A stretch of DNA of 64,000 nucleotides from Pseudomonadota bacterium (GTDB lineage: Bacteria; Pseudomonadota; Gammaproteobacteria; Burkholderiales; Methylophilaceae): positions 682,001 to 746,000 of the forward strand of contig JAKOVB010000089.1 in assembly GCA_029782295.1 (NCBI GenBank), in the 5' to 3' direction. Below the pieces are notes generated by a model. That model was not told the DNA's origin. It saw only the letters and a program-made list of their open reading frames with translations, and did not search any database. Shown in pieces: positions 17,875-26,307 of the stretch; the first letter of the stretch is position 1; every line of letters begins with the position of its first letter. The position numbers and the translations under genes were made by a program.

Positions 17875-18927
17875 GTGAATTCTTTCAAGCACTACAACAC
17901 ACTGCTTCCGGGGACGTTGCTCAGCTTGGTTCTGGGCATTGCCGCGCTGGGTGCAAGCCGGGCACCATGGCTGGAGGCACACGGCATCGGAACCCTGACG
18001 CTTGCAATCCTGCTCGGCATGTTGATTGGGAATACGTTTTACAGGCACATCGCACCCTTTTGTGCCGATGGCGTTTCCTTTGCCAGGCAATGGATATTGC
18101 GGCTTGGCATCATTCTTTTCGGATTCCACCTCACCTTGCAGGATATAGCGCGAGTTGGCGTAGGCGGAGTATTGGTAGACGCGCTGGTCATATGCTCGAC
18201 CTTTGCATTGGCTTGGGTAGTCGGAACACGTGTATTCAAGCTGGAACGGAATACGACCATCCTGATCGGGGTTGGCAGTTCAATCTGTGGAGCTGCAGCC
18301 ATCATGGCAGCCGAACCCGTGGTACGAGGGCGTTCGGAACAGGTCACGATCGCAGTCTCCACCGTTCTCATTTTCGGGACGCTCGCCACCCTGCTCTATC
18401 CGGCCATATTCCTCCTCAACCAGAAACTGGGGTGGATTCCTTCATCGGACAGTGGTTTTGGCATCTATATCGGATCAACCGTACATGAGGTGGCCCAGGT
18501 TGTGGCCGCAGCGCACTCAGTCAGCGAACATGCAGCCGATACTGCCGTCATCGTAAAAATGGTTCGTGTCATGATGCTGGCGCCGTTTCTTTTTCTTCTC
18601 TCGATTCATCTGGGGAAGCGCGGGCACCTCTCTTCAGAAGGTGGATCACACAAGACCTTTCCAGCCATCCCCTGGTTTGCCATCTGGTTTTTCTTAACCA
18701 TGCTGTTCCATTCTTACGTCGAGATTCCAAAGTCGACCATCCATGCCTTGCTGGATATCGATACGCTGATGCTTGCAATGGCGATGGCCGCGCTCGGGCT
18801 GGCAACTCATGTATCATCGATAAGCCGTGCCGGTTTCAGGCCCCTGGCCCTCGCCGCCGTGCTGTTCTTATGGTTGGTTGGAGGAGGCGCAGCATTCAAC
18901 CATCTCGTGTTGAGCCGAATGACATGA
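17875..18927 (+). CDS. YeiH/UPF0324-family putative sulfate exporter
   Basis: The 350-residue protein has about ten membrane helices and the family signatures LGIILFGFHLTLQDI, GVGSSICGAAAIMA and GSTVHEVAQVVAAA. The family is annotated as putative sulfate or sulfite-related exporter without firm biochemical proof. The start is GTG at 17875, giving a normal cytoplasmic N-terminus; no better ATG exists in frame. A half-size TauE/SafE gene follows 60 bp downstream, so the two may be cotranscribed in sulfur-anion export. Confidence 0.85.
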   Translation: MNSFKHYNTLLPGTLLSLVLGIAALGASRAPWLEAHGIGTLTLAILLGMLIGNTFYRHIAPFCADGVSFARQWILRLGIILFGFHLTLQDIARVGVGGVLVDALVICSTFALAWVVGTRVFKLERNTTILIGVGSSICGAAAIMAAEPVVRGRSEQVTIAVSTVLIFGTLATLLYPAIFLLNQKLGWIPSSDSGFGIYIGSTVHEVAQVVAAAHSVSEHAADTAVIVKMVRVMMLAPFLFLLSIHLGKRGHLSSEGGSHKTFPAIPWFAIWFFLTMLFHSYVEIPKSTIHALLDIDTLMLAMAMAALGLATHVSSISRAGFRPLALAAVLFLWLVGGGAAFNHLVLSRMT

Positions 18928-18989
18928 AGACCGGAATTAACGCAATTCGACACAGTCCAACCTGACGTCAGATAGAAAAGGGGGAAATC

Positions 18990-19376
18990 ATGGCCGGTTC
19001 CTTATCCGTTATATTGCTGCTGACGATCGGACTCGTTTCCGGGATAGCCTCGGGCATGTTCGGAATTGGCGGCGGAGTCCTGATCGTCCCCGCGCTCGTA
19101 TATCTGGCCAAGTTCAGCCAGCACGGGGCCATCGGCACCAGCCTTGCCATCCTGCTTCCCCCGGTAGGGTTGGGTGCGGTCATCGAATATTATCGCCACG
19201 GAAACGTAGATATAAAAGCAGCCATCATCGTTGCACTCGCCCTGATGCTAGGCGGCTGGATAGGGGCGAATCTCGCCAATCACATGGGAGGACATGCATT
19301 AAAACTGTGTTTCGGCTTGTTTGTATTGGGCATTGGCGGGTACTTGGTGTTCGATGCGGTCAGATCGATGGCCTAG
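18990..19376 (+). CDS. Half-size TauE/SafE-family permease
   Basis: The 128-residue protein has four membrane helices and the family motif GIASGMFGIGGGVLIVPALV, with a second GGWIGANLANH near the C-terminal half. Usual members have about 250 residues and two such repeats, so this is a single-repeat form that would need to dimerise. The frame is clean, with AAAGGGGGAAATC before the ATG, so it does not look like a broken gene. The family moves sulfite, sulfoacetate and related anions, which suits the neighbouring YeiH-like gene. Confidence 0.85.
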   Translation: MAGSLSVILLLTIGLVSGIASGMFGIGGGVLIVPALVYLAKFSQHGAIGTSLAILLPPVGLGAVIEYYRHGNVDIKAAIIVALALMLGGWIGANLANHMGGHALKLCFGLFVLGIGGYLVFDAVRSMA

Positions 19377-19445
19377 AGGCTATTGGGGCCTGTTCAAGGC
19401 ATGGTGAAAAGCCCCCCATATATCGAAATCCATCTGACCCCGCCA

Positions 19446-19477
19446 AAAACAAAGCCCCTGCCTTCGGAGGGAGGGGC
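19446..19477 (-). terminator. Probable terminator behind the PAS diguanylate cyclase
   Basis: On the minus strand GCCCCT and AGGGGC form the core of an imperfect hairpin, followed by TTTGTTTTTGG. It lies about 150 bp after the stop at 19626, and pairing has a bulge, so confidence is moderate. The rest of 19377-19625 shows nothing else. Confidence 0.45.
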
Positions 19478-19625
19478 AAGGACTTGAGTTTTGTGACAGC
19501 CCTTTACCGTACGGCCTGAACACCGGTTTCCAATACAACACGTCAAGCGATGGGCTCGTGTTCATTCAGAGGATTGGGATTCCCTTCACAACCGGTCAGC
19601 GTCGAAACCGATGCCTGGCAATCGA

Positions 19626-21149
19626 TTATGTGCAGACTCTATTTCTGCCAGTTTCCTTGGCCCTGTAAAGCGCCTTATCTGCATCATTGAGGAGCGACTC
19701 GATTTTTGCATTTTTTTCATGAATTGCCGCGATGCCTATCGACACAGTGAAATGAATAGGATGCCCAACCGGCAAAGCCACTTCCGTTGCAGAAATGACC
19801 TCACGCAAACGCTCCGCTACTTCGGTGGCCTTCTCGATCCCTGTTTCGGGAAGGATCACCGCAAATTCCTCCCCACCCAGGCGACCCGTGATATCGATAC
19901 TGCGCAGCACTTCCTGGAAAATCATGGCTAGTTTCTTTAGGACAAGGTCGCCTGCCTGATGTCCATAAGCGTCATTGATTTGCTTGAAACTGTCTATGTC
20001 CAGCATCAGTATCGACAAAGAGGTCTTGTAACGCTGCGTACGCGATAATTCGACTTCACCCTGCTCTATAAAGCTGCGCCGATTAGGAAGGCCCGTGAGG
20101 TAATCAAGATGTGCCTGACGGTTAAGTTCCTCTTCCAGATGCTTGCGATCCGTAATATCTACGGCCGTTGGGAGCAAACCGATGACCTGACCGGAATTGT
20201 CGAAAAAAGGAGCTATCTGGAAGTCGATCGGTAGGTAGTCATCCCCCATTTTCACAACCACGTCATACCGGGTGGCTTTGCCATGGCTAGCTGCTTTGAT
20301 TGCCTCCATTAGCTGCGCCCGCACTTTGCTGTCATATTTCCACCAGGGTGCATCATAAAAATACTGACCAATCACATCTTCGCGGCGGATACCTGCTCTT
20401 TCCAGCGGGGCTTTATTCACCTCCAGCACCACGCCCCTGGTATCCAGCAGCGCAACATAAGCAAATAAATTGTCCAGGATACTTTTGAGTCGTACGCTGT
20501 TTTCCCTGATAATTTCTTCGCTGCGCTTGATTTCGGTAATGTCTGTATGAGTCCCACTCATTCGGATCGGCCGGCCATCCGGACTGCGCTGAATCACATT
20601 GGCCTGATCAAGAATCCATCTAAAGCCCCCATCCTTATGCAGCATCCGATATTCAGCCTTGTGTGACTGAGCTTTACCTACAAGCACATCATTGATCGAT
20701 TTCCAGGCTTTTTCCCTGTCATCCGGGTAGATAAAGTCGGTCCATTGCTTGGTCGTATTCTTGAGTTCGCCATAAGAGTACCCGAGCATTTCTGCCCATC
20801 GTTCATTTCTCTGCACTTCATTCGTTGCGATATTCCAATCCCAAAACCCCAATTCCGAACCCTTGAGCACAAACCGAAGCTGTTCTTCTTTATCCCGAAG
20901 TGCAATTTCGTTCTGTCGAGCCAACTCAACGGCATTGATGTAGGGCCTGACGATCAGAAAATAAAAGCTGGGGGATGTGATGATTACCAATAATGAAGCG
21001 TCGAGAAGATCTCTGAGGTTTGAATGGGAGATGTTAAGCGCGTCCAGGAGCGCCATGATCGAAATCTCAGATACAAAAATCAGCAATGCAGCTTTCAAGG
21101 TTGCATTGACGACTTCCTTGCCTAGTAGATCAGAGAGCTTTTTCTGCAT
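19626..21149 (-). CDS. PAS-PAS diguanylate cyclase
   Basis: The 507-residue protein has two N-terminal hydrophobic helices (about 15-80), a PAS domain with a PAC segment (LGFWDWNIATNEVQRNERW, then DGRPIRMSGTHTDITE), a second PAS (about 220-345) and a C-terminal GGDEF domain with GGEEF near residue 425 and an RSID inhibitory site before it. The catalytic residues are complete, so it should make c-di-GMP. The ATG at 21149 was preferred over an in-frame TTG at 21170. It is a single gene. Confidence 0.9.
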   Translation of the reverse strand: MQKKLSDLLGKEVVNATLKAALLIFVSEISIMALLDALNISHSNLRDLLDASLLVIITSPSFYFLIVRPYINAVELARQNEIALRDKEEQLRFVLKGSELGFWDWNIATNEVQRNERWAEMLGYSYGELKNTTKQWTDFIYPDDREKAWKSINDVLVGKAQSHKAEYRMLHKDGGFRWILDQANVIQRSPDGRPIRMSGTHTDITEIKRSEEIIRENSVRLKSILDNLFAYVALLDTRGVVLEVNKAPLERAGIRREDVIGQYFYDAPWWKYDSKVRAQLMEAIKAASHGKATRYDVVVKMGDDYLPIDFQIAPFFDNSGQVIGLLPTAVDITDRKHLEEELNRQAHLDYLTGLPNRRSFIEQGEVELSRTQRYKTSLSILMLDIDSFKQINDAYGHQAGDLVLKKLAMIFQEVLRSIDITGRLGGEEFAVILPETGIEKATEVAERLREVISATEVALPVGHPIHFTVSIGIAAIHEKNAKIESLLNDADKALYRAKETGRNRVCT

Positions 21150-21384
21150 AAATCTTCTAGAAGCGACCAAGTTAACAAAGCAAACATACTCTACTATGGA
21201 TAATTTTCATATCAGGCAATATCCGAAACTCGCAAATACTGCCGCAATTAGAGCATGACTGGTGTTCAGGTTTATCGGTGAGATATTGCCATTGGAAGCC
21301 CATCTCATTGGTGTTTCAGGTGTTCCATACAAATGCCCACTTACGACCCAAAGTAGTCTTTCCGTTGCCTCATTATCTGAATAT

Positions 21385-21621
21385 CTATGGCGTATCGAAA
21401 AATTTATCTAAGAATCGGTTGACCAGCGGCGCAAGAGTCAGAATTGCAATGAAGACAATCGGCCATGCTGTGACGAATCCTCTAGCCCACGCAGATAAGA
21501 AGGCCGAGAAGGACTCTGAATGCAGAAATATAATCACGCCGGATACGATCAACGCTGTACAACCGGACATGACTAATGCAAACAGAACCCTTCGGTAACG
21601 ATTATTTAATTTGATGTCCAT
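21385..21621 (-). CDS. DUF2798 small membrane protein
   Basis: The 78-residue protein has two hydrophobic helices and the DUF2798 pattern: NNRYRRVLFALVMSGCTALIV, then WARGFVTAWPIVFIAILTLA and PLVNRFLD. Function of the family is unknown. It follows the hydrolase gene after 17 bp and is the last gene of the operon under the TetR-type regulator at 23434. Confidence 0.85.
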   Translation of the reverse strand: MDIKLNNRYRRVLFALVMSGCTALIVSGVIIFLHSESFSAFLSAWARGFVTAWPIVFIAILTLAPLVNRFLDKFFDTP

Positions 21622-21638
21622 TGATTCAGGGCTGCTTG

Positions 21639-22490
21639 TTAGTTTGCCAATACGATTTCTGTCATTTTTTGAGGATTGTCCACAAAAGCAAAATGACCTG
21701 TGTTGGCAATGGTAGTGATAGCGACATCCCCAAGCTCCCTTGCGGTGCGCCGCCGCTCGGTATCAGTTGACCAGTCATTTTCTCCATACACGAGCGTTAC
21801 TGCTGCCTTCACCTTTGAGTAAAGGGATCTTGCTTTACTCCATGACTGCCAACCTGCAAAGGTGCTGCGTTCCACGTATCGATAGCCTTTTCGCCGTCCA
21901 ACCCGATCAAACTCTGTCAGGAGTTTTCCTGGCATCCAACTTTTGTTCTTTAACCCACCCTTCATGATGATACCCAGGAACAGTATATTTTCCATTGTGG
22001 CTACCATTGCGCCCACATACGGAATGGCAAACTGTCCAATTACGAAGTTTGCAAGCAGATTGCCACGCCGCACACCATCGCCATAACGCTGATCGTAATC
22101 ATAAGTATTGGATGAAACTACTTTTTTGATGCGCTCTGGTAATTGACTGGCTACGGTGAGCGCCAAGACCGCGCCAATCGATTCGCCAACAAGCGTCACA
22201 TTGTTGAGACCGAGTTTTTCAATAAACGTAATTACGGCACTTCTCATGTAAGGCTCATCATAATTGGCCTTGGTGTCGATCGATGAATAGCCATGTCCAG
22301 GCAAATCGATTGCGTAAACTGTGAAATGCTTTGCCAACTGTGGAATCACATCTTCAAAGTAATCGAGCTGAGTACGGATGGTATGCAGCAAGACTAGCGG
22401 TTCACCAGCCCCAGTTTTTAGATACCGAATTGACCTGTTACCGTCAATTTTGACCTCAGAAATATTCCCGATTTTGGATAGGTCTCGCAT
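21639..22490 (-). CDS. Alpha/beta hydrolase
   Basis: The 283-residue protein has the alpha/beta hydrolase pattern: an HTIRTQLDYFEDVIPQL oxyanion region, DLPGHGYS, the nucleophile elbow GESIG with Ser104, YGENDW carrying the likely acid and GHFAF carrying the catalytic His. The substrate is unknown. AAAGGAA precedes the ATG at good spacing. It lies between an SDR gene and a DUF2798 gene on the same strand, an operon that TetR-type regulators often control. Confidence 0.88.
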   Translation of the reverse strand: MRDLSKIGNISEVKIDGNRSIRYLKTGAGEPLVLLHTIRTQLDYFEDVIPQLAKHFTVYAIDLPGHGYSSIDTKANYDEPYMRSAVITFIEKLGLNNVTLVGESIGAVLALTVASQLPERIKKVVSSNTYDYDQRYGDGVRRGNLLANFVIGQFAIPYVGAMVATMENILFLGIIMKGGLKNKSWMPGKLLTEFDRVGRRKGYRYVERSTFAGWQSWSKARSLYSKVKAAVTLVYGENDWSTDTERRRTARELGDVAITTIANTGHFAFVDNPQKMTEIVLAN

Positions 22491-22552
22491 TTTGTATTCC
22501 TTTCATTAATTTGGTGATGTGGCGCTACAGGGTGAGCCAGCCATTTGCCTAA

Positions 22553-23296
22553 TTACCAAGGCAGCGTGTTTTCTTCGTGAAAGAAGCCGCCACTTGGACC
22601 GCTTTCGTCTAATGTGGCTAACCGCACGCTTGTTTTATAACTGTCAGCAACTTCCATTGGTGCGTTAGGTCCGCCAAGTTCTGTTTTCACCCATCCCGGA
22701 TGGGCCGAGTTGACCTTAATTGGTGTGTCTTTTAATTCACGGGCAAGGTGAATCGTGTAAGCATTCAATGCAGACTTGGATGCGTTATATGCGAACGCTT
22801 TGGCCGGATCGATCGGGGAATTGGTCATGCTGTGCATGGTCTGTGAACCCAAGACACTAGATAAATTCACAATACGACCTGCAGTAGCTTTCTTGATCAA
22901 AGGCAACAATGTTTGTGTAAGTAAGATCACTGAAAACAGGTTTGTCTGAAATGTGCCTTGAAGCACTTGTTGGCTGACAGAACTGCTGTTGTTGATGCCA
23001 AAAAGCGGTTCAATGCATATGCCTGCGTTGTTAACCAATATGTCCACCCTGCCAAAATTTTGGTTGAAGTAGTCGTAAACTTGCTTAGGTGATTCAGGCT
23101 GATTTGCTTCGTAGGCAATTGCATCACTTTGGATGCCAAGCGCATGTAACTGCTTTGCTGCTTCCTTACCTTTCTCCAGATCGCGTGCGCCTAAAATAAC
23201 AGCGATGCCAAGCTCACCTAGTTTCTTGGCAGTTTCGAATCCGATTCCACGGTTAGCACCTGTAATAAATGCCACTTTTCCCTCATGAGCTGTCAT
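22553..23296 (-). CDS. Short-chain dehydrogenase/reductase
   Basis: The 247-residue protein is a classical SDR: TGANRGIG nucleotide-binding motif from residue 12, the NNAG motif, and the catalytic YNASK. It resembles bacterial carbonyl-reductase-like SDRs (SAHPGWVKTELGGPNAPM). The cofactor is probably NADPH, because ARDLEKG carries basic residues after strand two (inference). AAGGAAT precedes the ATG. It is the first gene of the operon divergent from tetR; the operator at 23333-23344 lies 37 bp upstream. Confidence 0.9.
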   Translation of the reverse strand: MTAHEGKVAFITGANRGIGFETAKKLGELGIAVILGARDLEKGKEAAKQLHALGIQSDAIAYEANQPESPKQVYDYFNQNFGRVDILVNNAGICIEPLFGINNSSSVSQQVLQGTFQTNLFSVILLTQTLLPLIKKATAGRIVNLSSVLGSQTMHSMTNSPIDPAKAFAYNASKSALNAYTIHLARELKDTPIKVNSAHPGWVKTELGGPNAPMEVADSYKTSVRLATLDESGPSGGFFHEENTLPW

Positions 23297-23332
23297 TTTT
23301 AAATTCCTTCATTGAGTTAATTGCAAATAATG

Positions 23333-23344
23333 TACCGATCGGTA
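23333..23344. promoter_or_regulatory. TetR operator 1 (TACC-N4-GGTA)
   Basis: TACCGATCGGTA is a perfect 12-bp palindrome in the divergent SDR/tetR promoter region. A second TACC-N4-GGTA occurs 56 bp away. Confidence 0.7.
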
Positions 23345-23388
23345 TCTATATAATAGATTGAGCAAAATAAAGGTGTCAACTGTTTTTT

Positions 23389-23400
23389 TACCATGTGGTA
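23389..23400. promoter_or_regulatory. TetR operator 2 (TACC-N4-GGTA)
   Basis: TACCATGTGGTA has the same TACC-N4-GGTA arms as the site at 23333, 56 bp apart from start to start. It sits close to the tetR promoter and could mediate autoregulation. Confidence 0.6.
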
Positions 23401-23433
23401 CAATATTCACATTGTCAGATGAAATTTATGGCC

Positions 23434-24039
23434 ATGAGTACTTCACAAACAAAGAGACCGCGCGGCAGACCGAGTGCATTCGACTATGAAGAAGCGCTTG
23501 AGAAAGCTCTCTTGGTGTTTTGGAGCAGAGGGTATGAAGGCGCCTCCATGGCTGAACTCACAGAGGCCATGGGCATCAACCGCCCAAGTATTTATGCAGC
23601 CTTTGGCAACAAAGAGGAGTTATTTAGCAAGGCGCTAGGCAGATATATGGCCGGGCCAGTGGCCTATGTGGCTGAAGCCATGCGAGAGCCGACGGCAAAG
23701 CAAGTGGCAGAGAAATTCTTGACCCAATCCGCACTGTTCCTGACCAATGAAAGCACTCCGCGAGGATGCATGATTGCAGTTGGCGCTTTATTCTCAGGTG
23801 AAGGGTGCGAACGGGTGCAGCAGGAGCTGATTGCCTACAGGCAGGGATATGAAAATGCACTGAGAAAACGTTTTGAATTGGCAAAGACGCAGAATGACTT
23901 AAAGCAGGACGTCAACACCCATACATTGGCTAAATATATCGCAACGCTTCATCAGGGTATGTCAGTACAAGCGGCAAGCGGTGCTACCAAAGATGAACTA
24001 ATCGCTATTGTTCAGCTATTTCTTAGCAACTGGCCATAA
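23434..24039 (+). CDS. TetR/AcrR-family transcriptional regulator
   Basis: The 201-residue protein begins MSTSQTKRPRGRPSAFDYEE and has the TetR helix-turn-helix (ASMAELTEAMGINRPSIYAAFGNKEELF) with a ligand-binding C-terminal domain. In-frame upstream starts at 23428, 23419 and 23395 exist; 23434 gives the typical short basic lead. It is divergent from the SDR-hydrolase-DUF2798 operon and flanked by two TACC-N4-GGTA sites, so it very likely represses that operon and itself until a small ligand, perhaps an aldehyde or ketone, is present. Confidence 0.88.
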   Translation: MSTSQTKRPRGRPSAFDYEEALEKALLVFWSRGYEGASMAELTEAMGINRPSIYAAFGNKEELFSKALGRYMAGPVAYVAEAMREPTAKQVAEKFLTQSALFLTNESTPRGCMIAVGALFSGEGCERVQQELIAYRQGYENALRKRFELAKTQNDLKQDVNTHTLAKYIATLHQGMSVQAASGATKDELIAIVQLFLSNWP

Positions 24040-24298
24040 TCGATTTGGACTGAATGTCCGGAACTGGCCGATTACAGACGTTAAATTGCTAAAGACAATG
24101 TTGCCGTCCAGTGCCCAGATTTATCCTCTCGTGCGCGCCCAAAGAGATTCAAACTTAGAAAACAATGGGGGCAGCGTCGAATTCAAATAAGCAGTGAAAT
24201 TTGTCGCTGACCCCAGCCACCCCAACCTTCCTCAGACCCAATCCCATCCGATCCACTCCCGTTGATGGATCTTCAGGCCTCGATCCCTCCTGAGATAT

Positions 24299-25396
24299 TC
24301 ACGACTGGATGTGATGCCCCGGGGTGGCGTGGGCCAGTTTTTTGGCCTGATACATTTTCGCGTCAGCCCGTTTGACCATTTCATTCATTTCCAGGTGCTC
24401 TTCGGGGCCGGATTGGGTGATGCCGATGCTGAAGGTGACGCTGTGGGTGTTTTTTCTGTCGAAGCTTTCGACCAGGCGCCGGCACAACGCTTCAGCCTGC
24501 GCGATATCCGTGTTTGGCAGGATCAGGCAGAACTCGTCGCCGCCATACCGGCAGGCCAGGTCGGTGCTCCTCAATACCTCCCTGACGGTATCGGCGACCA
24601 GCACGAGGAGCTCATCCCCGGCCTTGTGGCCTTCGTTGTCGTTGAGTTTCTTGAAATCATTCAGGTCGAAATACACCATGCAGACGCTGCCGCTGCGACG
24701 CTCGGCGATGGAGAGTTCGCGGCGAAGATAGTTGTAGAACGCCCGCTGGTTCAGGAGCCGGGTAAGGCTGTCATGTGTCGACAGGTCTTCCAGCTGCCTG
24801 GTGCGTTCGGCGATGGTGGCTTCAAGGCTCTCTGCATATCTTTCCACCTCGCGTTTTGCGACATGGATTTCCGCAGTCATGCTGTGAATGTACGTGTCGA
24901 AGACCAGCTGCGTGTCGAACAGGATGAGCTTATGCACCGAGGTCTGGATGTTCCGGCACAGGTCATGATCGTCGGGGGCGGGAGGGTGTTTGTATAAAAA
25001 GTCGTCCAGCGTGGACATCAACGACCATACCGCGGACATGTAGAGCTTGGGGGTGACACCGATCTGCTTGTGGACCTTACCGACCCGCAAACGCCGGTTC
25101 ACATACTCCGAGTCGTAGTACCCCTGGAACAGGTCCAGCAGGTAATGCCGCATGCTCCCCTTGAGCCGTTCGAGCGTGTCGTGATCGCCAATGACCACGA
25201 CGACCTCGGGCTGGGCTACCTGCTGGGTGTAGAAAGCATCCGTGATTTGATTGATATACCTGGAGATCCATTCCCGGCAGAACACCAGGTTTTGCACATC
25301 CTTTTCAGTGAAATCGAACAGTTGCTTGCGCAGCACGATTTCCCGCTCGGAAATGCGCATCTGCTCCAGCAGGCTGGTACTAATTACTGACAGCAT
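24299..25396 (-). CDS. Globin-coupled diguanylate cyclase
   Basis: The 365-residue protein has an N-terminal sensor globin (about residues 15-165) with proximal His109 in VGKVHKQIGV, a linker helix, and a C-terminal GGDEF domain with intact GGDEF near residue 285 and an RSTD inhibitory site before it. The layout equals that of DosC/GReg-type oxygen-sensing cyclases, though it lacks their middle domain. It should make c-di-GMP according to heme-bound oxygen. It is a single gene and the first gene of the clearly GC-rich part of the window. Confidence 0.92.
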   Translation of the reverse strand: MLSVISTSLLEQMRISEREIVLRKQLFDFTEKDVQNLVFCREWISRYINQITDAFYTQQVAQPEVVVVIGDHDTLERLKGSMRHYLLDLFQGYYDSEYVNRRLRVGKVHKQIGVTPKLYMSAVWSLMSTLDDFLYKHPPAPDDHDLCRNIQTSVHKLILFDTQLVFDTYIHSMTAEIHVAKREVERYAESLEATIAERTRQLEDLSTHDSLTRLLNQRAFYNYLRRELSIAERRSGSVCMVYFDLNDFKKLNDNEGHKAGDELLVLVADTVREVLRSTDLACRYGGDEFCLILPNTDIAQAEALCRRLVESFDRKNTHSVTFSIGITQSGPEEHLEMNEMVKRADAKMYQAKKLAHATPGHHIQS

Positions 25397-25517
25397 CGCT
25401 CTCCCCCGACAAACACACTATCCGTCCAGGTCCAGAGTGTCTATGGAATCATTACTCCACCAGGAGCACCCTGAACCGCCTCCAATTAATTTCTATTTTT
25501 TCGCTTTTGTCATAAAA

Positions 25518-25536
25518 ACCACATATTTTATGTGGT
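25518..25536. promoter_or_regulatory. Perfect inverted repeat, operator-like
   Basis: ACCACATA-TTT-TATGTGGT is an exact 8-bp inverted repeat with a 3-nt centre, directly followed by TATAGT, which could be a -10 box. It lies about 120 bp upstream of the globin cyclase gene on its 5' side and 430 bp before arsR. The regulator is unknown. Confidence 0.4.
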
Positions 25537-25931
25537 ATAGTGCGCACCCTTATATAAGCGCGAAGTCATTAAAACCAACATGTCAGTCAGCTCAACCAGT
25601 TTCAGATATCGTGCTGCGAAGTACCAAGACCAGGCACAGAAACCCCAGCAAAAAGCCGAGGGGGTTCTCCCGCAGGCACAAGTGCAAGCCAAAACAACAA
25701 AGCCGCAGTTTTACGCTGGCAGGCACTGAACGACCTCGCCCATTCGGTGTTTTACTCCTCAAACACCGATAGTTCAACAGCGGCAGGCGGATCGCCGGAT
25801 CCAGGCTGGTACGCCAGCGCTCGTCGAATGGGTATGCGCCTGTTCGCACATTCCCACCGTTTCATTCCAACCCACTGATATTCAAGCCTGACCCACCCCT
25901 CAGCCTGCACCGGGCAACGGCACAGGCCCTG

Positions 25932-25959
25932 TTGACTTATCCATCATTTCGATTATCAT
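25932..25959 (+). promoter_or_regulatory. Probable arsR promoter/operator
   Basis: TTGACT (25932-25937) and TATCAT (25954-25959) are 16 bp apart. The stretch ATCATTTCGATTATCATTG contains repeated ATCATT words that could be the ArsR operator. The ATG at 25966 lies only 6 bp after the -10, so the transcript may be leaderless. Confidence 0.45.
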
Positions 25960-25965
25960 TGAAAT

Positions 25966-26307
25966 ATGGAAATGAAAGCGATCGTCAACGCACTGGCCGC
26001 ACTTGCGCAGGATTCGCGCCTTGCGATTTACCGCACGCTGGTCCAGGCCGGGCCGGCGGGACTCCCCGCCGGGAAAATCAGCGAGATCACCGGCATCCCG
26101 CCTTCTTCGCTCTCTTTCCATCTCAAGGAACTTGCGCATGCCGACATGGCGAATTCGAGGCAGGACGGGCGGTTTGTCATCTACACCGCCAATTTCTCGA
26201 CCATGAATGCACTGATCGGATACCTGACCGAGAACTGCTGCGGCGGCAACCCTTGCACGCCAGCCAGTTCGCCCTGCTGCACCCCTACCGAGGAGACCCC
26301 ATCTTGA
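25966..26307 (+). CDS. arsR: ArsR-family repressor with C-terminal cysteines
   Basis: The 113-residue protein has an ArsR winged helix (LAALAQDSRLAIYRTLVQAG, then ITGIPPSSLSFHLKELA). The usual CVC metal site in helix 3 is missing. Instead it has a C-terminal cluster: Cys91, Cys92, Cys97, Cys104 and Cys105. A CC-x5-C site at this place is known for the arsenite-responsive AfArsR of Acidithiobacillus, so this is likely the same class with a CC-x4-C site. It leads an operon with a CadI/ArsI-like protein, an ACR3 pump and an arsenate reductase; its stop overlaps the next start. Confidence 0.92.
   Translation: MEMKAIVNALAALAQDSRLAIYRTLVQAGPAGLPAGKISEITGIPPSSLSFHLKELAHADMANSRQDGRFVIYTANFSTMNALIGYLTENCCGGNPCTPASSPCCTPTEETPS

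Larger units (their letters stand above)
25397..25965. other. Intergenic region with inverted repeat and possible mini-ORF
   Basis: About 570 bp. It holds the 19-bp inverted repeat at 25518-25536, then an ATG frame at 25580-25729 (49 codons, Gln/Lys-rich, no ribosome site) that I do not trust, and the arsR promoter at its right end. The rest shows no gene. Confidence 0.4.

Noticed and set aside
25580-25729. 49-codon ORF behind the inverted repeat
   Set aside because: No ribosome site, Gln/Lys-rich composition and no recognisable pattern; noted only as a possibility.
25932-26303. N-terminal extension of the CadI/ArsI-like gene
   Set aside because: It overlaps arsR in another frame; the family N-terminus begins at the TTG at 26304 behind a GAGGAG site.
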